DNA of 21,118 nt from JAAZFZ01 sp035647435 (GTDB lineage: Bacteria; Bacillota; Clostridia; Oscillospirales; Acutalibacteraceae). The translations under genes and the position numbers were made by a program. The DNA lies in assembly GCA_035647435.1 (NCBI GenBank), contig DASRNM010000016.1, positions 1-21,118 on the forward strand, written 5' to 3'. This document shows, piece after piece, positions 14,385 to 21,118 of the stretch (position 1 is the first letter of the stretch; each line of letters begins with the position of its first letter). Below the pieces are notes generated by a model, which saw only the letters and a list, made by a program, of their open reading frames with translations, had not been told where the DNA came from and did not search any database.

Positions 14385-15986
14385 TTAATTTTCCGTAACA
14401 ACCTTTTCTTTAGTGCCTATCCACATCTCATCAAATCGCTGGCCAGCCAAGTCTTCAATTTGCTCAATTTGGTTATTGGAAAGGCAAGCACTGCCGTGTT
14501 CATGCCTTTGTGCAATGATTTCCTTAATCATTTTATGTTGATCTTTAGTCATTTTATAGCGATAAATTGAGAACAAAGATAATAAACCAAAGAACGCGGG
14601 TAGAATTATATAGGTTAATCTTAAACCCCTCAAAGCTTTTGGTGTTTGATTAACGGAGCCTTTACCTGTCTCAAATCCAAAGCGGTCAAGGATTAAACCG
14701 GTGAAAGATGCCATAAGACCATTAACACTTTTTTTAATCAATGAGTTAAATGTGGAAATAACACCCTCACGCCTTCGCCCGCTGATAAGCTCATCAACAT
14801 CTGTTACATCGGGCTGTATGTTTGAGGACACAAATCCAAGGCCTGAACTTCCAAAGCTGTAAAGTACAACCGCAATAACCATTATAATCATTGTTGGGTC
14901 AAATTTAAGAAAACTGATTGGAGCACTTTGTGTTGAAAGCAAAGAACTATTAATTAGCAAATTAAGTAAAATACCAGCAATCATTATCGGGGTCAAGAGT
15001 TTGCCACATTTTTGTTTGCCGAACTTTTTGGTTAGCGCGTAGTTTAGAGGGAAGCCTGCCGCCTCTGCAATGCCGGCAATGGAAACAATTATGTTGTACG
15101 AGCCTGGTTTTTTTGCCATGTATCTAACAAAATACTGTCTTGAATTGTTGCAAAAGCCTCTACACATCATGTAGAAAAGTGAAATTAAAAAGTACCTCCG
15201 AAAAGACTTGTTTTTAAAAACAAGCTTATATTCTTTAATGAATTCGTGAAAATTAAACTCGGGAACGCCCATGTCAAGTGAACTCGGTTCGCTTGTACTC
15301 TTGAAAGTATATAAAAGAGGGATAGAGAACCAAAGGGCAAGGATAATCCCTAAAACCATGAACTTACCACGCATTTGATATGTTAAAATGTCCATATCCA
15401 GAAATCCAAGCGAGAGCGATACGAGAAGAAACGATGAAACCATACCAATAGAATTAATTATGTATTCGATGGATTTATATTGAGTTCTTAAAAAATACTC
15501 AGGTGCAAGCCCGGGTAGCATTGCGGTGTGAGGGACATTGACAACCGTCAATGAAGTGTTAAAAAGCATGTATGCGATTATATAATAAACCATTGTATAT
15601 GCGGAGTTGCCCAATGACGAAATCCCAAACGAGTACCAAAGCATAAAAAAAGAAAGGCCGACAGGTAAAATCCCTAGTAAAAGGTATTTTCTGTGTCTGC
15701 CATATTTTGACTTTGTTCTGTCGGTTATAATACCCATCATCGGGTCTGTCACAGCGTCCCAAAACTGGGCGAACATTATAACCATGCCAGCCTGCGCAAC
15801 TGTTAAATTTTCAACCTCAGTTAAAAATGCTAAAAAGTATGTGCTTATAATATAGCTTTCGCCGCCAAACAATATGCTTGCGGAATTGTAGCCAATCATA
15901 GGCATTATTGATTCTTTAAAGCTACCTTGTACTCCGACGGCATTTTTTAACCGTTCACCGAAGGATGACGGCTTTTTTAAACCCAT
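14385..15986 (-). CDS. GPH-family sugar:cation symporter
   Basis: A 533-residue membrane protein of the glycoside-pentoside-hexuronide:cation symporter family within MFS, with about twelve hydrophobic segments. The family loop between helices 2 and 3 is clear: WDAVTDPMMGIITDRTKSKYG (about 71-91) followed by RHRKYLL. A second cluster, DVTDVDELISGRRREGVISTF (about 400-420), matches the central cytoplasmic loop. It has a cytoplasmic N-terminal extension of about 25 residues and a C-terminal tail of about 50 polar residues, longer than in MelB-type members. GGAGGT precedes the ATG by 7 bases. It is transcribed with rhaA, so rhamnose or a rhamnosyl sugar is the likeliest cargo, but the specificity is inferred from context only. 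Confidence 0.9.
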   Translation of the reverse strand: MGLKKPSSFGERLKNAVGVQGSFKESIMPMIGYNSASILFGGESYIISTYFLAFLTEVENLTVAQAGMVIMFAQFWDAVTDPMMGIITDRTKSKYGRHRKYLLLGILPVGLSFFMLWYSFGISSLGNSAYTMVYYIIAYMLFNTSLTVVNVPHTAMLPGLAPEYFLRTQYKSIEYIINSIGMVSSFLLVSLSLGFLDMDILTYQMRGKFMVLGIILALWFSIPLLYTFKSTSEPSSLDMGVPEFNFHEFIKEYKLVFKNKSFRRYFLISLFYMMCRGFCNNSRQYFVRYMAKKPGSYNIIVSIAGIAEAAGFPLNYALTKKFGKQKCGKLLTPIMIAGILLNLLINSSLLSTQSAPISFLKFDPTMIIMVIAVVLYSFGSSGLGFVSSNIQPDVTDVDELISGRRREGVISTFNSLIKKSVNGLMASFTGLILDRFGFETGKGSVNQTPKALRGLRLTYIILPAFFGLLSLFSIYRYKMTKDQHKMIKEIIAQRHEHGSACLSNNQIEQIEDLAGQRFDEMWIGTKEKVVTEN

Positions 15987-16047
15987 TTTTAACCTCCGAC
16001 CTGTTATCAGTGCGACTTATTATCTAACAACGAAATCCAGCCATGCT

Positions 16048-16076
16048 TTGACTGTTAATATAAGATATTGTATAAT
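16048..16076 (+). promoter_or_regulatory. Strong sigma-A promoter for uxaA
   Basis: TTGACT (16048-16053), 17-base spacer, perfect TATAAT (16071-16076). It is the closest match to consensus in the window and lies in the 177-base divergent gap between the GPH transporter (-) and uxaA (+). The leader would run from about 16083 to 16163. A matching promoter for the - strand transporter was not evident. Confidence 0.82.
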
Positions 16077-16085
16077 AACTGTTAA
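16051..16085 (+). repeat. Direct repeat ACTGTTAA flanking the uxaA promoter core
   Basis: ACTGTTAA occurs at 16051-16058, overlapping the end of the -35 element, and again at 16078-16085, spanning the predicted transcription start. The spacing is 27 bases. The placement is what one would expect of a repressor site pair, but it could be chance in AT-rich DNA. A looser TGTTA/TAACA inverted pair lies at 16002-16029 on the transporter side. Confidence 0.4.
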
Positions 16086-16095
16086 ACAAAGAAAA

Positions 16096-16132
16096 CACCA
16101 AACACTATTCTAATATTAATGTGTTGGTTGTG
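16096..16132 (+). other. Imperfect hairpin in the uxaA leader
   Basis: CACCAAACAC (16096-16105) can pair with GTGTTGGTTGTG (16121-16132) around a 15-base A/T loop, with one or two bulged bases. It lies in the predicted 5' leader, upstream of the GAGGA ribosome binding site at 16152-16156. It has no U-tract, so it is not a terminator. A leader stabiliser or a protein site is possible; I do not recognise it as a known riboswitch. Confidence 0.35.
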
Positions 16133-16163
16133 TCAACTAAAATATGAAATTGAGGATGCAATA

Positions 16164-17633
16164 ATGAAAAAAACACTAAAAGTTAAAGATAATGATAGCG
16201 TTGCATTGGCTTTGCAGCCAATATCAAAGGACGAAACTGTTGAAGCAATCAAAGCGCTAGACGATATCCCTTTCGGTCACAAAATAGCGTTGAGTGACAT
16301 ACAAAGAGATGAGAAAGTTATAAAATACGGTTTTACAATAGGTTATGCTGATAAGCCCATTAAACAGGGCGAGTGGGTTCATTCACATAACTTGAGAACC
16401 TCTATCGAAAAAAGCGAAGAATATACATACAACAAAACCAGTTTTAAAAGCTCAGAGTCAGAAAAAGCACCTTTTTTTGAAGGCTACAAAAGAGCGGATG
16501 GTAGTGTTGGGATAAGAAATGAAATATGGGTTATTCCGCTCGTGGGTTGCGCAAATGAAGCGGCAAGGGAGCTTTGTGAAAAAGCTAACAAAAAATTTGA
16601 AGGTCTTTGCGATGGTTTTTTTGCATTTACTCACCCATATGGCTGTTCTCAACTCGGTGATGACCATAAAAACACTCAAAAAACCCTTGCTGGTCTTGCA
16701 AAGCACCCGAATGCTTTTGGGGTTTTGCTTTTGAGCCTTGGTTGTGAGAATAATAACCTTGAGAGCTTTTTGCCCGTGCTCAACGGCGGCGGTTTAAATG
16801 TCAGAACCTTAATTATGCAAGAGAGCGATGATGAAATAGGGGAGGGGCTCGAAATTCTCAATGAGCTTGCCCAAAAAGCATCAACTCAAAAGCGAGAGAA
16901 AATCAGCGCTGAAAAGCTTATAATAGGATTTAAATGTGGCGGTTCAGATGCATTTTCAGGAATAACCGCAAATCCTCTTTGTGGCAGGCTAACAGATATG
17001 TTTACCGCATTCGGTGGCAGAGCAATACTCACCGAAGTCCCAGAAATGTTCGGAGCAGAAACTGTATTGATGAACAGAGCAAAGAATAAGGAAGTATTTA
17101 ATAAAACAGTTTCAATGATTAATGATTTTAAAGATTATTTTGTCCGCTACGATCAAGTGGTATATGAAAACCCTTCCCCCGGAAATAAGGCAGGGGGGAT
17201 AACCACTCTTGAGGAGAAATCAATAGGTTGCATACAAAAGGGAGGAAACGCACGTGTGAACGATGTTCTCGGCTATGGGGAACAATGCACTCAAAAGGGT
17301 TTAAACCTGCTCACGGGGCCAGGGAACGATATTGTGTCGTGCACAAACCTCACTGTGGCAGGTGCACATATTATTCTATTCACAACCGGGAGAGGTACCC
17401 CACTCGGCGCACCTGTGCCGACAATAAAAATCGCCTCAAACTCCAAGTTGGCTCGGAGAAAGGCGAATTGGATAGATTATGATGCCGGTCAAGTTTTGAC
17501 GGGTAAAAGCTTTAAAACAGCTGCCGAAGAACTTCTTAACCTTGTTCTGAAAACGGCAAGCGGTTCTAAAACAATGAATGAAAAAAACAATTACAGAGAA
17601 ATTGCTATTTTCAAAGACGGGGTAACATTATAA
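16164..17633 (+). CDS. uxaA: Altronate dehydratase
   Basis: A 489-residue UxaA/GarD-family dehydratase, which removes water from D-altronate to give 2-keto-3-deoxy-gluconate in galacturonate catabolism. The N-terminal SAF domain (about 1-85) is followed by the catalytic domain beginning FFEGYKRADGSVGIRNEIW. HPYGCSQLGDDHKNTQ, LSLGCENNN, FKCGGSDAFSGITANPLCGR, TEVPEMFGAETVLMNRA, NPSPGNKAGGITTLEEKS and LLTGPGNDIVS all match Bacillus-type UxaA closely. The start is ATG 16164, with GAGGA 7 bases upstream; the frame is open to 16119, but that lies before the ribosome binding site. It has its own strong promoter. The partners uxaB and uxaC are not in the window. The 3' end is only 3 bases from the end of the convergent araD gene. 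Confidence 0.95.
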   Translation: MKKTLKVKDNDSVALALQPISKDETVEAIKALDDIPFGHKIALSDIQRDEKVIKYGFTIGYADKPIKQGEWVHSHNLRTSIEKSEEYTYNKTSFKSSESEKAPFFEGYKRADGSVGIRNEIWVIPLVGCANEAARELCEKANKKFEGLCDGFFAFTHPYGCSQLGDDHKNTQKTLAGLAKHPNAFGVLLLSLGCENNNLESFLPVLNGGGLNVRTLIMQESDDEIGEGLEILNELAQKASTQKREKISAEKLIIGFKCGGSDAFSGITANPLCGRLTDMFTAFGGRAILTEVPEMFGAETVLMNRAKNKEVFNKTVSMINDFKDYFVRYDQVVYENPSPGNKAGGITTLEEKSIGCIQKGGNARVNDVLGYGEQCTQKGLNLLTGPGNDIVSCTNLTVAGAHIILFTTGRGTPLGAPVPTIKIASNSKLARRKANWIDYDAGQVLTGKSFKTAAEELLNLVLKTASGSKTMNEKNNYREIAIFKDGVTL

Positions 17634-17636
17634 AGG

Positions 17637-18329
17637 TTACCTTTGCCCGTAATATGCGTTATTACCGTGCTTGCGTTGAAAGTGTTTTTCTAACAAAGCA
17701 GGGTCTATAGGCTTTGCATTGCCAAGCAATTCTGTCTCCCAAGCGAGACGGGCGACCTCCTCAAGGATATAGGAGTTTTCTACTGCCTCAAAGCAGTTTC
17801 TGCCCCATGTAAAGGGGCCGTGTGAGTGAACAAGTGTAGCAGGAATATCGCTGGCGTTTATATTGACACCATTGAAACACTGTGCAATTAACTTACCAGT
17901 GAATTCTTCATAGTCTGATTTAATTTGTATTTTTGAAAGCGGTCTTGTGCATGGAATTTCACCGAAGGCGAAGTCTGCATGGGTTGTCCCATAAGGCGGA
18001 ATGCTTCGCCCCGATTGAGCCCAAACAGTTGCCCAGTGTGAATGTGTGTGCGCAATACCGCCGATATAACTGAAACTGTTGTATAAAACAACATGAGTAG
18101 GGGCGTCGGAAGAAGGCCTTAATTCGCCTTCAACCTTTTTCCCGTTCATATCAAGAACAACCATGCTCTCAGGTGTTAGCTCTTCAAAGGGAACGCCTGA
18201 GGGCTTGATTACTATAAGCCCCTGTTTTCTGTCAATTCCCGAAACATTGCCCCAGCTGAGCTTGACAAGATTATATTTATCAAGTTGCTTGTTTGCAAAG
18301 CAAACGGCTCTTTTTAAGTCTTCAACCAT
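17637..18329 (-). CDS. araD: L-ribulose-5-phosphate 4-epimerase
   Basis: A 230-residue zinc epimerase that converts L-ribulose 5-phosphate to D-xylulose 5-phosphate. It aligns end to end with E. coli AraD: LVKLSWGNVSGIDR, IKPSGVPFEELTPE, the zinc ligands in AHTHSHWATVWAQ (H94, H96) and LVHSHGPFTWG, the catalytic GTTHADFAFGEIPCTR (D119), and the C-terminal HGNNAYYGQR with its catalytic tyrosine. This set of motifs separates it from the fuculose- and rhamnulose-phosphate aldolases of the same superfamily. AGAGGCAGTG lies before the ATG. It is 26 bases downstream of araB and forms an operon with it. The stop is 3 bases from the convergent uxaA stop, with only a short GGTAAC/GTTACC hairpin between (17621-17641) and no real terminator. 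Confidence 0.97.
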   Translation of the reverse strand: MVEDLKRAVCFANKQLDKYNLVKLSWGNVSGIDRKQGLIVIKPSGVPFEELTPESMVVLDMNGKKVEGELRPSSDAPTHVVLYNSFSYIGGIAHTHSHWATVWAQSGRSIPPYGTTHADFAFGEIPCTRPLSKIQIKSDYEEFTGKLIAQCFNGVNINASDIPATLVHSHGPFTWGRNCFEAVENSYILEEVARLAWETELLGNAKPIDPALLEKHFQRKHGNNAYYGQR

Positions 18330-18355
18330 TTTTCACTGCCTCTATTCGTTTGTAG

Positions 18356-20020
18356 TTAAGAAAAATCTTTTTTGATTGATTTTAATCTTTTCATGACATC
18401 ATTTTCGCCTCTGCCAAAATAGTCATGAAGTATTTTGTATTCATCAAACAGTTTGTCATAGATTTCGCTGTTTTCTGTTTTCGGGGAATAGACTATATCT
18501 TTTATCTTGCCCAATTTACCTGCGGCTTCATACAAATCATCATAACCGCCTTTTTCTTTGCCCGCAGCGACAGAGCCGTATATAGCAGAGCCAAGAGCCC
18601 CACCTTGCTCAGAGCCTGCAATTTTGACAGGCATTTTTAAAACATCGGCGTAAATCTGCATTGCCATCGGGTCTTTTTGCGAAATGCCACCTGCGGCATA
18701 AAAACCGTCAATATTAACACCGTGCTCACGGAAAGTTTCAACAATTATTCTTGTCCCGTATGCGGTAGCTTCAATCAAAGCTCTGTATATTTCTTCGGGC
18801 TTTGTTTGGAGAGTCATGCCCAAAATCATACCCGTTAAATCAACATCGACAAGAACAGAACGGTTACCGTTCCACCAATCTAATGCTATCAATCCGCTTT
18901 CGCCTGGTCTTTGAGCCTCAGCCTTTTGACGAAGGTATTTATGTATATTTATGTTTTTTGAAGCAGCTTCTTCATAGTAGTTTTTTGGAAGACAGTTGTC
19001 TATAAACCACTGAAAATGGTCCCCAACACAGGATTGCCCTGCCTCATAAGCGTAAAGGCCTGGGAGAATACCATCGGCAACAACTCCGCACATTCCCTTG
19101 ACTTTCTTTTCTTCCTTATCAAGGAGCATATGACAGGTTGAAGTGCCTATAATGGCAAGCATTTTACCTGGAGTTGTTATCCCGACTGCTGGCACAAACA
19201 CATGAGCGTCAATAATCGGAACAGCGATTGCAGTGCCGGCGTTTAAGCCTGTTTTTGCAGCCATTTCAGGCGTCAGTTCGCCAGCTTTTCCGCCTAAAGG
19301 CAGAATGTCTGTTGAAAATTTTTCTTCAATAACATTTTCCATTCTCGGGTCAAGTGCTTTAAAGAACTCTTTAGAGGGATAACCCTTGTTTTTGTTCCAC
19401 ATGCCCTTGTAGCCTGCGCAACAAGAGTTCCTTATTTCTTTACCGCAAAGTTGCCATGTAATCCAATCGGCCGCTTCTAAAAATCTTTCAGCCTTTTTGT
19501 AAACTTCGGGCGCCTCATCAAGGATTTGCCAAAGTTTTGGGAATTGCCATTCGGATGATATCTTGCCACCGTAGAATTCAAGCCATTCTTCGCCACGTTC
19601 TTGTGCAATTTTATTGAGTCTGTTTGCGTGATCCTGTGCGGCGTGATGCTTCCATAACTTGACATATGAATGAGGCTCACTCTTATATTCATCAAGGTAA
19701 CAAAGAGGCGTGCCGTCATTAAGAGTGGGCAACACGGTGCAGGAAGTGAAGTCAATGCCGATGCCAATAATATCATCGGGGTTAACACCGCTTTGTTTTA
19801 GAATTTCAGGAATGGTTTTTGTCAAAACATCAACATAGTCCTGGGGGTGCTGCAATGCCCAATCGTGGCCGAGTTTTTTGCCACAAGGCAATTCCTCGTC
19901 CATAACACCGTGAGGATAATTGTAAACGCTTGTAGCAAGCTCTTCGCCTGTGCTAACGTTAACAAGAAGTGCTCTACCAGAAAGTGTTCCGTAGTCAATA
20001 CCTATTGCATATTTAGCCAT
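18356..20020 (-). CDS. araB: L-ribulokinase
   Basis: A 554-residue FGGY-family kinase of the AraB type, which phosphorylates L-ribulose at C5. Its length fits AraB (about 560) rather than rhamnulokinase or xylulokinase (about 490). Motifs seen are AIGIDYGTLSGRALLVNV (4-21), GIGIDFTSCTVLP, CYLDEYKSEPHSYVKLWKHH, AADWITWQLCG, IIDAHVFVPAVG, the phosphate-binding IGTSTCHMLL, VGDHFQWFIDN, and the C-terminal AAGGISQKDPMAMQIYADVL. GAGGTGAT lies 5 bases before the ATG. It is followed by araD after 26 bases. araA, the usual third gene, is absent from both sides. The upstream gene is a DUF4364 protein only 35 bases away, and no convincing araB promoter can be seen in that gap, so read-through is possible. 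Confidence 0.95.
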   Translation of the reverse strand: MAKYAIGIDYGTLSGRALLVNVSTGEELATSVYNYPHGVMDEELPCGKKLGHDWALQHPQDYVDVLTKTIPEILKQSGVNPDDIIGIGIDFTSCTVLPTLNDGTPLCYLDEYKSEPHSYVKLWKHHAAQDHANRLNKIAQERGEEWLEFYGGKISSEWQFPKLWQILDEAPEVYKKAERFLEAADWITWQLCGKEIRNSCCAGYKGMWNKNKGYPSKEFFKALDPRMENVIEEKFSTDILPLGGKAGELTPEMAAKTGLNAGTAIAVPIIDAHVFVPAVGITTPGKMLAIIGTSTCHMLLDKEEKKVKGMCGVVADGILPGLYAYEAGQSCVGDHFQWFIDNCLPKNYYEEAASKNINIHKYLRQKAEAQRPGESGLIALDWWNGNRSVLVDVDLTGMILGMTLQTKPEEIYRALIEATAYGTRIIVETFREHGVNIDGFYAAGGISQKDPMAMQIYADVLKMPVKIAGSEQGGALGSAIYGSVAAGKEKGGYDDLYEAAGKLGKIKDIVYSPKTENSEIYDKLFDEYKILHDYFGRGENDVMKRLKSIKKDFS

Positions 20021-20055
20021 AAAATCACCTCATATATTTTAACTTATCAATTAGA

Positions 20056-20613
20056 TCAAGTAGAAGACAAAGCCGCAATTATTCCTGAATACAGTCTTAT
20101 CGGGTCATTCAAAAAGCCTTTTCGTATTGTCTCAACCTGCTCTATGTCAGCGGCATATACAGTCAGTCTCATTAACAATTCATTTTTATCAGAGAGAGTA
20201 AAAGTCACATTGTATCCATTTTCAACTTGCTTGACTTCAATATTGTTTTCTCTTTCTCTGCGTGCTTTTGTTAACAATTCAACAGCAGAATTAAGTGCCT
20301 TTTCTTTAACACTTTTGGGCAAATCATCCTCCAACTCACGAACAGAGGCTAAACCCATATCCGTCGGATATAACAATTCTTCATTTTCATTAATTTTAGT
20401 GGTGATGTTGCCACTTTTCAACAGCTCACTCAAGGCTTGATTAACCTCAAAATAGTTAGCAAGCCCATGCTGTTGCATGATAATGTTCAGCTGTGTTTTG
20501 GTCAGCGGTTTGTCAAGCGATTTTGCCAAAAAACCAATCAAAAGCTTTATTTCATTACGGTTTCTTAAACCTCCCGGCTCAACCCCCGCAGTGAAAGCAT
20601 CATAATTGTCCAT
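20056..20613 (-). CDS. DUF4364-family protein with winged-helix-like N-terminus
   Basis: A 185-residue protein matching the DUF4364 family, widespread in Clostridia and of unknown function. Residues about 20-85 form a PadR/MarR-like winged-helix region (RNRNEIKLLIGFLAKSLDKP, then TQLNIIMQQHGLANYFEVNQ), with a short wing around KINENEELLYPTD. The C-terminal half (about 90-180) is an alpha/beta domain, including VTFTLSDKNELLMRLTVYA. I place the start at ATG 20613 because GGAGGT (20618-20623 on the - strand) sits 4-5 bases before it; a GTG at 20619 would overlap that site. It lies between a putative metallopeptidase gene and araB on the same strand. It could be a transcription regulator, but no target is known. 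Confidence 0.82.
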   Translation of the reverse strand: MDNYDAFTAGVEPGGLRNRNEIKLLIGFLAKSLDKPLTKTQLNIIMQQHGLANYFEVNQALSELLKSGNITTKINENEELLYPTDMGLASVRELEDDLPKSVKEKALNSAVELLTKARRERENNIEVKQVENGYNVTFTLSDKNELLMRLTVYAADIEQVETIRKGFLNDPIRLYSGIIAALSST

Positions 20614-20641
20614 AAACACCTCCGTAATCGGCCTGATATTA

Positions 20642-21118
20642 TTAGACCTTGCTTGTATTGTGAATCGGTTTGCCGAACCGACCGGTAGCTAAAAACTCAT
20701 TGGATATAAACTCTTCTTTTGACCATTTTAAGCCCAAAAGATTTGCCCAGCCTTCGCAATATAGCCAGTAGTAAGAAACATTCTTTTCTTTTCGATATTT
20801 TATTAATATAGGCAAGCCACACCAAACAACAGAGGGCAGTGCGACAACCAAAAGCCATATAGGACCTAAAAAGAGGGCTTGGATTGTATGACCGTATTCA
20901 TGAATTTTAGTGTCGTGCAAGACATCATCTTTTTTGCTGGGGTTAATAAAAATAAAAATACCCAATGAAATACCGCCAAAATTTTTCTTTTCTACATATG
21001 TTATAAAAGAATAATGAAAGCGTTCAAACTCGTTTTTTCGAGATAAAATCAAAAAAGCAATTAACCCAGCCAAGTTTTGAGGGAGTGCCCAAGTGAATTG
21101 GACCAAATAAAATAAAAT
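20642..21118 (-). CDS. Membrane protein with HEYGH zinc-protease-like motif (5' end beyond the window)
   Basis: An uncharacterised membrane protein, at least 158 residues as read. It has an N-terminal hydrophobic segment (ALPQNLAGLIAFLIL), then KIHEYGHTIQALFLGPIWLL, where HEYGH fits the HExxH zinc-metallopeptidase pattern. A second hydrophobic stretch (LLVVALPSVVWCGLPILI) and a conserved-looking YYWLYCEGWANLLG follow; its glutamate could be a third metal ligand. The first start-like codon in view is a TTG at 21106 with no ribosome binding site. The frame stays open to base 21118 and adds ILFY, so I treat the gene as truncated by the window edge. Similar unnamed proteins are common in Firmicutes, but I know no function for them. 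The DUF4364 gene follows 28 bases downstream on the same strand. Confidence 0.72.
   Translation of the reverse strand: MLFYLVQFTWALPQNLAGLIAFLILSRKNEFERFHYSFITYVEKKNFGGISLGIFIFINPSKKDDVLHDTKIHEYGHTIQALFLGPIWLLVVALPSVVWCGLPILIKYRKEKNVSYYWLYCEGWANLLGLKWSKEEFISNEFLATGRFGKPIHNTSKV

Noticed and set aside
17228..17482. An 84-codon + strand frame inside uxaA
   Set aside because: It is an out-of-frame shadow within the conserved UxaA catalytic domain, with no independent start signals.
17637..18329. Reading this gene as a rhamnulose- or fuculose-1-phosphate aldolase to complete a rhamnose pathway
   Set aside because: The GTTHADFAFGEIPCTR and C-terminal YYGQR motifs are those of AraD 4-epimerases, not of the aldolases.
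18356..20020. Reading this kinase as rhamnulokinase
   Set aside because: The length (554 residues) and the CYLDEYKSEPHSYVKLWKHH and VGDHFQWFIDN blocks match AraB; RhaB is shorter and differs here.
19847..20440. A 197-codon + strand open frame
   Set aside because: It is antisense across araB and the DUF4364 gene, both of which have ribosome binding sites and family motifs.

Overview
The window is AT-rich, densely coded DNA that reads as the chromosome of an anaerobic Firmicute, most likely a Clostridia member of the Oscillospiraceae/Lachnospiraceae kind. The reasons are GGAGG-type ribosome binding sites, clean TTGNNN-17-TATAAT promoters, an ECF-transporter S component, a DUF4364 protein, a yajC plus TIGR04086-type membrane protein pair, and a PduL/EutT/PduS/PduT microcompartment operon. 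I see no rRNA, tRNA, CRISPR, insertion sequence or phage gene, and no gene-free stretch longer than 300 bases.

Region 1 (1-4705) is the 3' half of a bacterial microcompartment (BMC) operon on the + strand. Its genes are a BMC-H hexamer, a EutT-type corrinoid adenosyltransferase, the PduL phosphotransacylase, a BMC accessory protein with an encapsulation-like N-terminus, the EutN/BMC-P vertex pentamer, a PduS-type flavo-Fe/S protein and a PduT-type BMC-T trimer, followed by a bidirectional terminator. The signature dehydratase or lyase and the aldehyde dehydrogenase must lie left of the window. The cargo is therefore not proven, although EutT and PduS favour a B12-dependent diol dehydratase or ethanolamine system.

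Region 2 (4733-6707, - strand) is a tightly coupled three-gene operon: pyridoxamine kinase, an ECF S component (probably for vitamin B6) and a short radical SAM protein. Both junctions are TAATG start/stop overlaps.

Region 3 (6849-11022, + strand) is housekeeping: deoB, tgt, yajC, a small membrane protein and a nitroreductase, most with their own recognisable promoter or terminator.

Region 4 (11122-20020) is a carbohydrate island. It holds a ThuA-like/Gfo-Idh-MocA pair (+), a GPH sugar symporter with L-rhamnose isomerase (-), altronate dehydratase uxaA (+, own strong promoter), and L-ribulokinase plus L-ribulose-5-phosphate 4-epimerase (araB-araD, -). The sugar pathways are incomplete: rhaA lacks rhaB/rhaD, araBD lacks araA, and uxaA lacks uxaB/uxaC. 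Rhamnose breakdown would yield lactaldehyde and 1,2-propanediol, a classical BMC substrate, so regions 1 and 4 may be metabolically linked. That link is inference.

Region 5 (20056-21118, - strand) carries a DUF4364 winged-helix-like protein and, running off the right edge, an uncharacterised membrane protein with an HEYGH zinc-protease-like motif.
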